From assembly GCF_004137685.1 (NCBI RefSeq), contig NZ_QYBB01000007.1, positions 62,001-126,000 of the forward strand: a stretch of DNA of 64,000 bases, in the 5' to 3' direction. The position numbers and the translations under genes are program-made. The notes under the pieces are model-generated. The model was not told the DNA's origin, did no database searches, and saw nothing but the letters and a program-made list of their open reading frames with translations. Shown here in pieces: positions 1 to 8,624 of this stretch. Numbering within the stretch: position 1 is the stretch's first letter; the number at the start of each line of letters is the position of its first letter. Origin of the DNA: Lichenibacterium minor (GTDB lineage Bacteria; Pseudomonadota; Alphaproteobacteria; Rhizobiales; Beijerinckiaceae).

Positions 1-315
1 ACCGCCGCGGCGCTGCTCAACGCGTCTAAGGCGGACGAGCCGGCGCGCCGCGGCGTCGAGCGCTGGCTCGGCGAGGTCGGGGCGGCGGGCGATGCCGTCG
101 CCCAGTTCCGGGCCGCCGTGGAAGCCCCCGAGCCGCTGAGCCGGCTGATCGCGGCCGTGCGCGAGCGCGACCTCGCCCCGTATGCCTACGCGGCAGCGGT
201 CGTGGCGTCGGACACGCGCGACCCCGCGGGGCGGCTCTTCGCCAACTTCATCGCCGCGCGCCTGGCGCTGCCGGCCGACGCCGTCCGTTCGGTGGACCGG
301 CGCTACCGCCGGTGA
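1..315 (+). CDS. C-terminal part of a DUF533/TerB-like protein (5' truncated by window edge)
   Basis: The frame is open from the first base and ends in TGA, leaving about 104 residues; the start lies outside the window. The end reads as short helices with a segment beginning YAYAAAVVAS followed by an acidic/proline turn and a helix ending in RRYRR. This matches, from memory, the C-terminal end of DUF533 (YebE/TerB-like) proteins, where an alanine-rich helix precedes a short domain of the type 'aeRaYLd.LAarLgL'. The biochemical role of that family is unknown. The family call rests on a short stretch. Confidence 0.55.
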   Translation, partial: TAAALLNASKADEPARRGVERWLGEVGAAGDAVAQFRAAVEAPEPLSRLIAAVRERDLAPYAYAAAVVASDTRDPAGRLFANFIAARLALPADAVRSVDRRYRR

Positions 316-345
316 TGCCCGCCGCCGCCCCGGAAGCGGGGACCG

Positions 346-780
346 TCACCCTTCCACCCGCCCCGCTTCGGTGATCTCGCTCAGCGCGTCCTGCAGGCCG
401 CGGCTGTCGACGAGGAGCTTGCGGGAAATGTCGGCCAGCGTCACCCAGCCGGCGACGCTGCCGCGGTCGTCGGTGACGGGCAGGCGGCGGACGTGGTTGG
501 CCGCCATCAGGTCCATGGCGACCTGGAGCTCGTCGGTTTCGCGGCAGGAGATCATCGACCGGGACGCGACGTCGCGCACCAGCGTTGCGTTGGGGTCGAG
601 TCCCGCCGCGATCACGCGGAACAGCAGGTCGCGATCGGTCACGATGCCCTCAAGGGCGTCCGGCGCGCCGACCGGCAGGGCGCCGACGTCGAGTTCGCCC
701 ATCAGTTCCGCGGCTTCCTTCACCGGGGCGTTGCCGCCGATGAACTCCACCGCCGTGCTCATCACGTCCGCCACCTTCAC
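346..780 (-). CDS. CBS-domain pair protein
   Basis: This 144-residue cytosolic protein is made of two CBS motifs (about residues 1-60 and 70-130). Visible signatures are the opening VADVMS, GIVTDRDLLFR at the end of the first motif and VAGWVTLADI at the end of the second. CBS pairs usually bind adenine nucleotides and act as energy or ion sensors. A longer GTG start exists at 816, but the internal GTG at 780 is preceded by GGAGG eight bases upstream and begins exactly at the conserved 'KVADVM' edge, so it is preferred. The specific partner is unknown. Confidence 0.85.
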   Translation of the reverse strand: MKVADVMSTAVEFIGGNAPVKEAAELMGELDVGALPVGAPDALEGIVTDRDLLFRVIAAGLDPNATLVRDVASRSMISCRETDELQVAMDLMAANHVRRLPVTDDRGSVAGWVTLADISRKLLVDSRGLQDALSEITEAGRVEG

Positions 781-828
781 GCGCCCACCCTCCGCTTCAG
801 GCCGGAGATGTAGCACGCCGCGCGGGGA

Positions 829-1086
829 TCAGCTCCGGCCGTCGAGCTTCCAAACGTAGACTTCGCGGCCGTTGTGGGCTTCCGCGATCTTGACGTGGTG
901 GGCGGGGCCGACGCCGGGGCAGTCGCGCAGCATGCGTTTGGCCGCTTCCTTCACGGTGCTGAGATGGCCGAGCTCGTGATGGGTCGCGACCAGATGCGCC
1001 GCGCCGGCCGCCCGCCGCCAGATGGTGATCTCGTACAGCATCGATCCGACAAACCGCACGCCCCGCCGGGTGTCAACGCGCGACAT
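829..1086 (-). CDS. Small hypothetical protein
   Basis: An 85-residue protein with no family I recognise. It contains one basic/aromatic strand (LYEITIWRRA), a central helix and a hydrophilic C-terminal end with a KIAEAHNGREVYVWKL strand, suggesting a small alpha/beta fold. An alternative ATG at 1041 would give a 70-residue product that begins exactly at the first strand and may be the true start; neither site has a strong ribosome-binding sequence. It lies 48 bases upstream of the CBS gene on the same strand and could be co-transcribed with it. Confidence 0.55.
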   Translation of the reverse strand: MSRVDTRRGVRFVGSMLYEITIWRRAAGAAHLVATHHELGHLSTVKEAAKRMLRDCPGVGPAHHVKIAEAHNGREVYVWKLDGRS

Positions 1087-1230
1087 CGCCCCCGCTCAAC
1101 AACACCGCCCGAAGGGGCGGCGCTGTGTTATTGCGATGCCAAAGCTGGATTTATTCCATTTCTACCCTGATCCCCGCTTCGACTGTTCGGCGCCGGCCCC
1201 GGATCCCCGATCCGGCGGCGGCCGGGCGCG

Positions 1231-1270
1231 GCCGCCTCCCGCGCGGCGACGCCGCCTCCCGCGCGGCGAC
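1231..1270. repeat. Perfect 20-bp tandem duplication
   Basis: Positions 1231-1250 and 1251-1270 are identical, beginning GCCGCCTCCC and ending GCGGCGAC. The repeat lies in the 204-base gap downstream of xylB and upstream of the small hypothetical gene. Such a unit usually arises by slippage. No coding or operator role is evident. Confidence 0.85.
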
Positions 1271-1290
1271 GCCGACGAACGGGAGGCGCG

Positions 1291-2757
1291 TCACGCCGGG
1301 CGGGCGAACTCCCCCTTCAGCGCGGCATACAGCGACCGGAAGGCTTCGAGCCGGGGCGCATAGGCGTCGGCGAGCCGCGCTTCAGGCGCGACGACGTCGG
1401 CTATGGGCGGCGGCACCGCGACGTCGCGGGCGTCTCCGCCCGTGGCGGCGAGGCGGGCCAGCCGCGCGGCGCCGAAGGCGGGGCCCCGCGCCCCGCCCGC
1501 GTGGCGCTCCAACGGCACGTCGAGCACGGACGCGATCATCCGCCCCCACAGGCGCGAGCGCGCGCCGCCGCCGATGAAGCCCAGCGCCGCGGGGCGACGA
1601 GCCGGCGCCAGGGCGGCGAGGCCGTCGGCCAGCGAGAAGGCCACGGCCTCCATCACGGCCTGGGCGATCTCGGCGGGGGTCGTCGCGGCGGTGAGGCCGA
1701 GCAGGGCGCCGCGCGCGTCGGGGTCGTCGTGCGGGGTGCGCTCGCCCGCGAGGTAGGGCAGGGCAAGGAGGGCGGAAGGGCCGGAGAAGCCCGCCTCGAC
1801 CTCGGCGAGCAGGGTCGCGACGTCCGGGCGGCCGGTCCAGCGCGCCGCGGCGGCGAGCGGGCTCGCGCCGTTGAGCAGCGCCGCCACGCGACACCACCGG
1901 TCCGGCAGGGCGTGGCAGAAGCCCTGCACGGTGGGATCGGCGGGCGGCGCGTGGCGGTCGGACGCCAGGAACACCTGGCCGGACGTGCCGAGCGACACGA
2001 AGCCCGTGCCGGGCTCCACGGCGCCGATGCCGACGCCGCCGACCGCGGTGTCGCCGCCCCCGCCCGCGACCGGCAGGCCGGGGCGCATCCCCCAGCGCGC
2101 CGCGAGGTCGGCCCGCAGCGTCCCCGACACGGCGGTGGACTCGACGATCCGCGGCAGCCAGGCGGGGTCGGCGCCGCAGGCGGCCCCGAGGGCCGGCGAC
2201 CAGGCGCGGGCACCCTGGTCGAACAGCCAGGTCCCGGCCGCGTCGCTGGGGTCGGTCGCGCGCTCGCCCGTCAGCTTCAGGCGGACCCAGTCCTTGGGCA
2301 GGAGCAGGTGGCGGGCCCGGCCGACCGCGTCCGGCTCGTGGCCGCGCAGCCAGGCGAGGAGCGGCCCGGTGAAGCCCGGCATGGGGCGGACGCCGGCGGT
2401 GGCGGCGAGTTCCGGGTGGCGCCCCGCGAGGTCGCGCGCCTGCGCGGCGGCGCGGCCGTCGTTCCACAGGATCGCGGGGCGCACAGGGCGGTCCGCGCCG
2501 TCGAGCAGCAGGGCGCCGTGCATCTGGCCCGACAGGCCGATCGCGTCCGTCCGGGCGAGAACGGCGGGGTGCTCGGCGCGCATGCGGTCGAGGCCGGTCG
2601 CGACCGCGTCCCACCAGCGGTCCGGATCGTCCTCGGACCAGGAAGGGCGGGGGCGGGACGGCCCGAGGGGGACCTCGGCCGAAGCCGCGGGGGCTTCCCG
2701 GTCGTCGACCAGCACGATCTTGACCGAGGAGGTGCCGATGTCGATGCCGAGATACAT
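1291..2757 (-). CDS. xylB: Xylulokinase
   Basis: This FGGY-family sugar kinase phosphorylates D-xylulose to xylulose 5-phosphate with ATP in the cytosol, feeding the pentose phosphate pathway. It has 488 residues, normal for XylB. Visible signatures are the N-terminal phosphate-binding loop GIDIGTSS (residues 4-11), the substrate motif GLSGQMHG near 74-81, WNDGR near 98-102, the catalytic aspartate in GGGGDTAVGGVG near 236, and SLGTSGQVF shortly after. GAGG lies upstream of the ATG. No xylose isomerase or transporter gene is in view, so the pathway is incomplete here. Other pentulose kinases of the family cannot be fully excluded. Confidence 0.92.
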   Translation of the reverse strand: MYLGIDIGTSSVKIVLVDDREAPAASAEVPLGPSRPRPSWSEDDPDRWWDAVATGLDRMRAEHPAVLARTDAIGLSGQMHGALLLDGADRPVRPAILWNDGRAAAQARDLAGRHPELAATAGVRPMPGFTGPLLAWLRGHEPDAVGRARHLLLPKDWVRLKLTGERATDPSDAAGTWLFDQGARAWSPALGAACGADPAWLPRIVESTAVSGTLRADLAARWGMRPGLPVAGGGGDTAVGGVGIGAVEPGTGFVSLGTSGQVFLASDRHAPPADPTVQGFCHALPDRWCRVAALLNGASPLAAAARWTGRPDVATLLAEVEAGFSGPSALLALPYLAGERTPHDDPDARGALLGLTAATTPAEIAQAVMEAVAFSLADGLAALAPARRPAALGFIGGGARSRLWGRMIASVLDVPLERHAGGARGPAFGAARLARLAATGGDARDVAVPPPIADVVAPEARLADAYAPRLEAFRSLYAALKGEFARPA

Positions 2758-2774
2758 GGGGTTGCCTCGAACGG

Positions 2775-2814
2775 GGTTTCCAACGGCCTTTGGCGGGGTG
2801 GGGGCGGAGCCCCG
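2775..2814. repeat. Intergenic palindromic element, copy A
   Basis: The xylB-pgeF gap holds a GC-rich hairpin with the layout TTCCAACGGC, then TTTGGCGGGGT, then GGGGCGGAGCCCCG. A second element with the same layout lies at 55610-55652. Short intergenic palindromes of this style are common in methylobacteria and relatives (from memory). It could act as an RNA processing or termination element downstream of a gene. Confidence 0.5.
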
Positions 2815-2848
2815 CCGGGCTTCCGCCGGCGGCTCGACCGACCTCCCG

Positions 2849-3625
2849 TCACCCCCGCAGCGCGATGGCGCCGACCAGCCGGCCGTAGTCGGGCTCGCCG
2901 CGATGGGTGGCGCGGCGGAAGGAGAAGAAGCGCGCCTCGTCGGCGTAGGTGTCGAGCGCCAGGTCGACGACGCGCCCGATCCCCGTGCCGCGCAGCCGGT
3001 GGCCGATGAAGCCCGGTAGGTCGAAATGGTGGTGCCCCGCCCGGGCCGAGGGCGCGAAGAAGCCCTCGTAGACGCCGTCCCGCTCGACGACCCGGGCGCG
3101 GAACTCCGGACCCACCTCGTAGGACTCGCAGGCGATGGTGGGGCCGAGCACCGCCGCGATGCCGCGCTTGGTCGCCCCGAGGCCCAGCATGGCCTCGACG
3201 GTGGATTCCAGCACGCCGAAGACGGCGCCCTTCCAGCCCGCGTGGCAGGCTCCGACGACGCCGGCTTCCGCGTCGGCCAGGAGCACGATGCCGCAATCCG
3301 CCCCCGTGACGGCCAGGGCGAGCCCCGGCGTGCGGGTGGCGAGCCCGTCGCAGCGCGGCCGGTCCTCCTCCCCGAACGGCGCCGAGATCGCGACCGCGTC
3401 GGGCGAATGGACGAGGCGGGGCAGGACGAGGCGGTCGGCCGCCACCCCGAGGGTGTCCGCCATGCGGCGGCGGTTCTCCATCACGTTCTCGCGCGCGTCG
3501 CCCGAGCCGATGCCGCCGTTCAGCGAGCCGTAGATCCCGGTCGACACGCCGCCCTGGCGCGTGAAGAAGCCGTGGGCGATCCCCGGCGCATCGAGAGCCG
3601 GCGCCGTGATGGGCTGGAGCGTCAT
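2849..3625 (-). CDS. pgeF: Peptidoglycan editing factor / purine nucleoside phosphorylase PgeF (laccase-domain, YfiH family)
   Basis: A 258-residue cytosolic zinc enzyme of the family once called multicopper polyphenol oxidase. Members cleave purine nucleosides, and E. coli YfiH also edits misincorporated residues in peptidoglycan precursors. The family's metal site is visible: His in LVHSPD (73), Cys in TGADCGI (111) and His in CHAGWKG (128). The ATG shares its bases with the TGA of the upstream methyltransferase (ATGA overlap), so it is the third cistron of an operon with lgt. That synteny is common in alphaproteobacteria. Confidence 0.9.
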   Translation of the reverse strand: MTLQPITAPALDAPGIAHGFFTRQGGVSTGIYGSLNGGIGSGDARENVMENRRRMADTLGVAADRLVLPRLVHSPDAVAISAPFGEEDRPRCDGLATRTPGLALAVTGADCGIVLLADAEAGVVGACHAGWKGAVFGVLESTVEAMLGLGATKRGIAAVLGPTIACESYEVGPEFRARVVERDGVYEGFFAPSARAGHHHFDLPGFIGHRLRGTGIGRVVDLALDTYADEARFFSFRRATHRGEPDYGRLVGAIALRG

Positions 3626-4728
3626 GGCGAAACGTCCTCGAAGCCGGGTGGGACGGGGAGGGCGGGGGCCGTGATGGCCAGCGCCTGGAACAGGTCGCCC
3701 ATGCCGGGCCGCCCGGCCGTGCCGGGGCCGGCCAGCCGGTCCACCGCGGCGGCGATCGCGGCGGCCTGCTCGGGCGTGGCACGGGTCTTCAGCGCCGCCG
3801 CGCGGGCGTCGAGCCCGAGCGCGCGCAGGAAGGCACCCTGCGGCACGGGGCCGTGGACCGCGGCGCCGGCGCTTTCCGCGGCGCGGCGCAGCCCGCCGAA
3901 GTCGACGTGGGCCGACAGGTCGGCTTCCCCGGGCTCGGCGAGCGGATCGGCGAAGCCGTGGCGGCGCACGGCCTGCAGGGTTTCGGCGAAGGCCGGCTTG
4001 GCGTAGCCGTAGTCGACCACCAGCGCGGCGCCCCCGTGGCGCGCGAGCCGGGCCGCGAGCCCCCTGGCCAGGCCCTGCGCGACGAGGCCGACTTCGATCA
4101 CGGCGCCCTCGGGCGCTTCGACCCGAATGGCGGGCTCGGGTTCGGGCGCGAGGCCGAAGGCCAGCACTTCGCCCGAAAGCCCGTCGCCGGCGAGCCCGAC
4201 GAGCCGCTGCCGCCAGCCTCCGGCGGTCCGCACGTAATGGCGCACCGGCAGGGCGTCGAAGAACTCGTTGGCGACCACGACCGCGGGGCCGGGCGGCACG
4301 TCCTCCACGCCGCCGTGCCACGAGAGCGGGACGCCGCAGCCCCGCAGCGCGGCGCGCTGGGCGTCGCGCAGAGCGGGGCTGGTTTCGACGAGGTGGATGT
4401 CGAGGGCGCCGGGGAGGCCCGGCACCCGGCGCATCACCCGCAGGGCGTCGGCGAGCAGCGTGCCGCGGCCCGGGCCGAGCTCGACGAGGCGCAGCGTTTC
4501 GGGGCTGCCCATGGAAGCCCAGACGGCCGCCGCCCAGGCGCCGACGAGCTCGCCGAACATCTGGCTGGTTTCGGGCGCGGTGGTGAAGTCGCCCGCGGTC
4601 CCGAGCGGGTCTCGGGTGCGGTAGTAGCCGAGCGTCGGGTGGCCGAGGCACAGCGCCATGTAGCGGTCGACGCCGATCGGCCCCCCGTCGAGGATCAGGG
4701 CGCGGATCTCGTCGCCGAGCGCCGTCAC
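3622..4728 (-). CDS. MidA/NDUFAF7-family SAM-dependent methyltransferase (DUF185)
   Basis: This 368-residue protein belongs to the family of mitochondrial NDUFAF7, which methylates an arginine of complex I subunit NDUFS2; the bacterial target is less certain. Diagnostic elements are the N-terminal GDFTTAPE motif (about 46-53), the SAM-binding VELGPGRGTL (about 82-91), and VVDYGYAKPAF later. The GTG start overlaps the stop of lgt in a GTGA sequence, and its own stop overlaps the pgeF start, so all three are probably translationally coupled. Confidence 0.9.
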   Translation of the reverse strand: MTALGDEIRALILDGGPIGVDRYMALCLGHPTLGYYRTRDPLGTAGDFTTAPETSQMFGELVGAWAAAVWASMGSPETLRLVELGPGRGTLLADALRVMRRVPGLPGALDIHLVETSPALRDAQRAALRGCGVPLSWHGGVEDVPPGPAVVVANEFFDALPVRHYVRTAGGWRQRLVGLAGDGLSGEVLAFGLAPEPEPAIRVEAPEGAVIEVGLVAQGLARGLAARLARHGGAALVVDYGYAKPAFAETLQAVRRHGFADPLAEPGEADLSAHVDFGGLRRAAESAGAAVHGPVPQGAFLRALGLDARAAALKTRATPEQAAAIAAAVDRLAGPGTAGRPGMGDLFQALAITAPALPVPPGFEDVSP

Positions 4729-5555
4729 GCGAGCACGGCCGGCGGCCGCCGCGGGCGGAGCGCATAGGCGATCAGGGCGAGCCCGATGGCGAGGAGCGGC
4801 AGCGACAGCAGCATGCCCATGGTGGCGCCGCCGAACAGGAAGCCCAGCTGCGCGTCGGGCTGGCGGAAGAACTCCGACGCGATGCGGGCCAGCGCGTAGC
4901 CGGCGGTGAACAGCCCGGTCGACAAGCCGGGGCGCTTCAGCGCGCCGAGCCGGATGGCCACGGCCAGCACGACGAACAGGCCGATGCCTTCCAGCCCGGC
5001 CTCGTAGAGCTGGCTCGGGTGGCGAGGGATGGGGCCGGCGCCCGGGAACACCATGGCCCAGGGCACGTCCGGCGCTTCGCGGCCCCACAGCTCCGGTTTG
5101 ATGAAATTGGCGATGCGGCCGAGGAACAGGCCGATCGGCACCACCGCGGCGACGCCGTCCGCCACCGACAGGAAGCGCACGCCGACGCGCCGCGCGAAGA
5201 TCGCCATGCCGATGGCGGTGCCCACCAGCCCGCCGTGGAACGCCATGCCGCCGTTCCAGGCCGCCACGATCTCCAAGGGGTTCGCGAGGTAATAGGCGGG
5301 GTTGTAGAACAGCACGTAGCCGAGGCGGCCTCCCAGCACGATGCCGAGTGCCACGTAGACGACGAGGTCGTCGATCGACACCGGAGTCGGGTGCCGGACG
5401 TCGCCCCATAGCCGGTCGGCCGCGCAGAGCCGCTTCATGTAGAACCAGCCGAGCACGATGCCGGCCACGTAGGCCAGCGCGTACCAGCGGATCGGGAAGG
5501 GCCCGACGTCGACCAGGACGGGGTCGATCACCGGATAGGGGAGGACGAAGAACAT
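4725..5555 (-). CDS. lgt: Prolipoprotein diacylglyceryl transferase
   Basis: Lgt transfers diacylglycerol from phosphatidylglycerol to the lipobox cysteine of prolipoproteins at the inner membrane, the first step of lipoprotein maturation. The 276-residue product shows about seven membrane segments, the HGGLVGT motif and the GRIANFIKPELWGR signature with its essential arginine and asparagine. The ATG at 5555 is preferred because the family normally starts directly with 'FF.LPYP.IDPV'; a TTG at 5591 would add 12 residues. It is the first gene of a tight three-gene operon. Confidence 0.93.
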   Translation of the reverse strand: MFFVLPYPVIDPVLVDVGPFPIRWYALAYVAGIVLGWFYMKRLCAADRLWGDVRHPTPVSIDDLVVYVALGIVLGGRLGYVLFYNPAYYLANPLEIVAAWNGGMAFHGGLVGTAIGMAIFARRVGVRFLSVADGVAAVVPIGLFLGRIANFIKPELWGREAPDVPWAMVFPGAGPIPRHPSQLYEAGLEGIGLFVVLAVAIRLGALKRPGLSTGLFTAGYALARIASEFFRQPDAQLGFLFGGATMGMLLSLPLLAIGLALIAYALRPRRPPAVLA

Positions 5556-5798
5556 GGCCGCGACATGCCCCGCGGGTCGCGGCGGCGTCAAGGCGGCGCG
5601 GCGGCCGGGCCGCCACCGGCCGGGAAACGCGACCGCCGGCGCCGGGCGGCCTCCGCAGCGCCCCGGTTTCCGTTGCCCCCGTGGCGGGGCCGGCCTAGGC
5701 TCGTGATCGGGAGAGGGATCGATGCCAGGGGTTCGCCGCCCGTCGCGGACCCGTCGCGAAGCCCTCCGTCCCCGGGCTCATCGAGGTCAGGACGCGAG

Positions 5799-6404
5799 AT
5801 GGACATCGGCACCACGGCGACGTTCACCCTGGCCTTCCTGGTCTTCGCGGCCAGTCCGGGGCCGGACAACCTCACGATCGTGTCGAAGACCGTCAACGAC
5901 GGCCCCGCGCACGGCATCGCCTACGGCTGCGGCGTGGTGGCCAGCATCGCCGGCTTCGTGATCCTCGTCGCGCTCGGCCTGAACGCGCTCGCCGGCGCCG
6001 CCGGCGATCACCTGCGCGTCGTCCGCTACATCGGCGCCGCCTACCTGGTCTACACCGGCGTCGCGATGTGGCGCGCGCCCGCGGTCGTCGCCCCGCGGCG
6101 CCTGCGCGGCGGGCTCGCCCGCCTGTTCGGCGTGGGCTTCCTGCTGAACGTGTCGAACCCGAAGATGCCGGTCTTCTACCTCGCCCTGCTGCCGGGCGTG
6201 CTCGGCACCCGCCCGCTCACCGCGGCCGACACGATGACGCTTCTCGCCGTCATCGTCGCCGTCGAGGCGCTGGTGATCGGCGTCCATGTGGGCCTGGCGC
6301 TGCGGGCTCGGGCGGCGCTGGCTCGACCCCGGCGCCTCCGCGCCCTGAACAGGGGAGCGGGCGCCCTGATGATCGGTGCCGGTGTGCTGGTGGCGTCCCG
6401 CTGA
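5799..6404 (+). CDS. LysE/RhtB-family amino-acid exporter
   Basis: A 201-residue inner-membrane protein with about six hydrophobic segments. The N-terminal FAASPGPDNL is the family's conserved ASPGP motif, and GVGFLLNVSNPKMPVFYLAL in the middle matches the 'G...NP.NPK...F' region of LysE/RhtB/ThrE-like transporters. These export amino acids or related metabolites; the substrate cannot be read from sequence. GAGGTCAGGA precedes the ATG. It is divergent from lgt. Confidence 0.88.
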   Translation: MDIGTTATFTLAFLVFAASPGPDNLTIVSKTVNDGPAHGIAYGCGVVASIAGFVILVALGLNALAGAAGDHLRVVRYIGAAYLVYTGVAMWRAPAVVAPRRLRGGLARLFGVGFLLNVSNPKMPVFYLALLPGVLGTRPLTAADTMTLLAVIVAVEALVIGVHVGLALRARAALARPRRLRALNRGAGALMIGAGVLVASR

Positions 6405-6471
6405 CGCCGAACCGCTCGACGAACTATTCCGCTCCCCGCGTGTTGAATGCATGCTTCCCGCGAGGGGCCCC

Positions 6472-6738
6472 ATGCCGCTCTACTACATCGACCTTTACGA
6501 CAACGAGGTGCTCGCCCGCGATGAGTTCGGGCTGGAGCTGGACAGTCTCTACGAGGCGCGCGAGCAGGCCATCGCGCTTCTTCCCGACATGGCGCGCCAC
6601 GGGCTGCCGGACGGCGACAGCCACGACTACACCGCGGTGGTGCGCTGCCACGAGGGGCGGGTCCGCTACGAGGTCACCCTGTCGCTGCGCGGCGGCTGGG
6701 TCGAAGCCCCGGCCTACCCGCCCCCCGTCCACCACTGA
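6472..6738 (+). CDS. DUF6894-type small protein
   Basis: An 88-residue protein with the pattern of the DUF6894 family: it opens with MPLYYIDLYDN, continues with ARDEFGLELDSLYEAREQAI and ends with a strand-rich half containing GDSHDYTAVVR. Such proteins are abundant as multicopy paralogues in methylobacteria and bradyrhizobia, and their function is unknown. An ATG further upstream would overlap the exporter gene. The internal ATG, preceded by GAGGGG, begins exactly at the conserved domain. Confidence 0.8.
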   Translation: MPLYYIDLYDNEVLARDEFGLELDSLYEAREQAIALLPDMARHGLPDGDSHDYTAVVRCHEGRVRYEVTLSLRGGWVEAPAYPPPVHH

Positions 6739-6948
6739 CGCGCGACCCGGCCGAACGGGCAGCGGGCCGCGGATCGCCAGCCCGCGCGGCGCTCGATCGC
6801 GGCGGCCTTCCGCATCGCCGGGCCACCCGGCCGCAGCGTCACGGTTCGCCTGCCGGGCGACCGGCATCCGCGTGGCGCGAAGGCCCTTGCCTCGACGGCG
6901 CCCCCCCGGCTAGTCCACCCGCGACGCACACCCGCCGCGAGGAACCCC

Positions 6949-8061
6949 ATGCCGACCCACAAGCTCCTTCTGCTGCCCGGCGACGGCATCGGCCCCGAAG
7001 TGTCGGCCGAGGTCGAGAAGGTCCTGGACCGGCTCGCCGCCGACGGTTCGGCCCGCTTCGAGGTCGAGCGCGGCCTCGTCGGCGGCTGCGCGATCGACGC
7101 CCACGGCGTGCCGGTCAGCGACGCCGATGTGGCCCGCGCCGCCGCGGCCGACGCCGTGCTGCTCGGCGCCGTCGGCGGTCCGAAGTGGGATGGCGTGCCC
7201 TACGAGATCCGCCCCGAGGCGGGCCTGCTGCGCCTTCGCAAGGACCTCGGCCTCTTCGCCAACCTGCGGCCCGCCATCTGCCACGCCGCGCTGGCCGACG
7301 CATCCTCGCTGAAGCGCGAGCTGGTCGAGGGGCTCGACATCCTCATCGTGCGCGAGCTGACGGGCGGCGTGTACTTCGGGGAGCCCAAGGAGATCGTCGA
7401 CCTCGGCAACGGGCAGAAGCGCGGCATCGACACCCAGGTCTACGACACCTACGAGATCGAGCGCATCGCCCGCGTGGCCTTCGAACTGGCGCGGCTGCGC
7501 ACCGGCCGCGTGACCTCGTCCGAGAAGCGCAACGTCATGAAATCCGGCGTGCTGTGGCACCAGACCGTGACGGCACTGCACGCGCGCGACTATTCGGACG
7601 TGGAGCTGAAGCACGAGCTCGCCGACGCGCTCGGCATGAAGCTCGTCCAGGCGCCGAAGCGCTTCGACGTGATCGTCACCGACAACCTGTTCGGCGACAT
7701 GCTGTCCGACGTCGCCGCCATGCTGACCGGCTCGCTCGGCATGCTGCCTTCGGCGTCGCTGGGGGAAGCGGACCCCGTGTCCGGCCGGCGCCGCGCCCTC
7801 TACGAGCCCGTTCACGGCTCGGCCCCCGACATCGCGGGCCGCGGCGTCGCCAACCCGCTCGCCATGATCGGCTCGCTCGCCATGGCGCTGCGCTACTCGC
7901 TCGACATGGCCGCCGAGGCCGACAGGCTGGAGCGCGCCATCTCGTCGGCGCTGGACGCTGGCCATCGCACCGCCGATCTCGCCCGCCCGGGGGAGACCGC
8001 GATCTCGACGTCGCAGATGGGAGACGCCGTGGTGGCGGCGCTGAGCGCGTCGGCCTCCTGA
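6949..8061 (+). CDS. leuB: 3-Isopropylmalate dehydrogenase
   Basis: LeuB oxidatively decarboxylates 3-isopropylmalate to 2-oxoisocaproate with NAD+ in leucine synthesis. The 370-residue product shows [11 protein letters not shown] at the N-terminus, the [14 protein letters not shown] region, a catalytic [18 protein letters not shown] segment and [16 protein letters not shown], all typical of LeuB. GAGGAA precedes the ATG. No leuC, leuD or leuA is adjacent, so the gene stands alone; a terminator-like hairpin follows. Confidence 0.96.
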   Translation: MPTHKLLLLPGDGIGPEVSAEVEKVLDRLAADGSARFEVERGLVGGCAIDAHGVPVSDADVARAAAADAVLLGAVGGPKWDGVPYEIRPEAGLLRLRKDLGLFANLRPAICHAALADASSLKRELVEGLDILIVRELTGGVYFGEPKEIVDLGNGQKRGIDTQVYDTYEIERIARVAFELARLRTGRVTSSEKRNVMKSGVLWHQTVTALHARDYSDVELKHELADALGMKLVQAPKRFDVIVTDNLFGDMLSDVAAMLTGSLGMLPSASLGEADPVSGRRRALYEPVHGSAPDIAGRGVANPLAMIGSLAMALRYSLDMAAEADRLERAISSALDAGHRTADLARPGETAISTSQMGDAVVAALSASAS

Positions 8062-8071
8062 CACCGGCACG

Positions 8072-8107
8072 AAAAAGCCGGCCTCGGTTCGATCCGGGGC
8101 CGGCTTT
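8072..8107. terminator. Bidirectional Rho-independent-type hairpin
   Basis: A stem with arms AAGCCGGCC and GGCCGGCTT, extended inward by a short CGG/CCG pairing and closed by TTCGAT, lies between convergent leuB and the minus-strand gene ending at 8134. A run of five A on the plus strand becomes a T-tract for the minus strand. A shorter T-run serves the plus strand. Confidence 0.75.
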
Positions 8108-8133
8108 CAAGATGATTGAAGGGGAAGGGCTGC

Positions 8134-8544
8134 TCAGTCCAGCCCGCGCCACAACGGCGAGAAGTCGATGTTCCGGTTGGGGAACATTTCCGGGTTGTTC
8201 GGCAGGTCGAACCGGCGGTGCGGGAGCTCCGACTGCCCGAAGAACGCGGTGTTGTATGTGGCGTAGACCGGGATGTGATCGCTGGTCTGCGACGCGAAAT
8301 ACTCAGGCTGGCCCAGGGCCGGCGTCGAAGCGGTGCCGGGGTCGAGGAACGAGCGCTTCTGGATGACGAGCGGCTTGCGCACCGTGGCGTCCGAGATCTC
8401 GGCGATGAGGACGGGATGGTGGGCCTTGGCGACCTGCGCCCTGGGGGCGGGGGCCTTGCGGGTGGCCTGGGCCTCGGCGGCGCCGGCGGTCAGCAGGGTC
8501 AGGGCGGCGGCGGCCGTCAGGAGTGTGGAAAACCGATTCGCCAT
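8134..8544 (-). CDS. Exported hypothetical protein
   Basis: A 136-residue protein starting MANRFS with a clear Sec signal peptide: a hydrophobic core of alanines and leucines followed by GAAEAQA as a likely cleavage site. The mature part is proline-rich, then polar, and contains many aromatic residues (EYFASQTS, YATYNTAFFG) without a recognisable fold. An ATG or alternative start 33 bases upstream would put charged residues before the signal, so the internal ATG is preferred. Function unknown, probably periplasmic or surface. Confidence 0.65.
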   Translation of the reverse strand: MANRFSTLLTAAAALTLLTAGAAEAQATRKAPAPRAQVAKAHHPVLIAEISDATVRKPLVIQKRSFLDPGTASTPALGQPEYFASQTSDHIPVYATYNTAFFGQSELPHRRFDLPNNPEMFPNRNIDFSPLWRGLD

Positions 8545-8624
8545 GGTGGCCCCTGCCTCGCTACGTCTTGGCAACACAACTGTGCCATAGCGATTAAGTT
8601 TCCCCTACCGGCGGGCTTCCCGGT

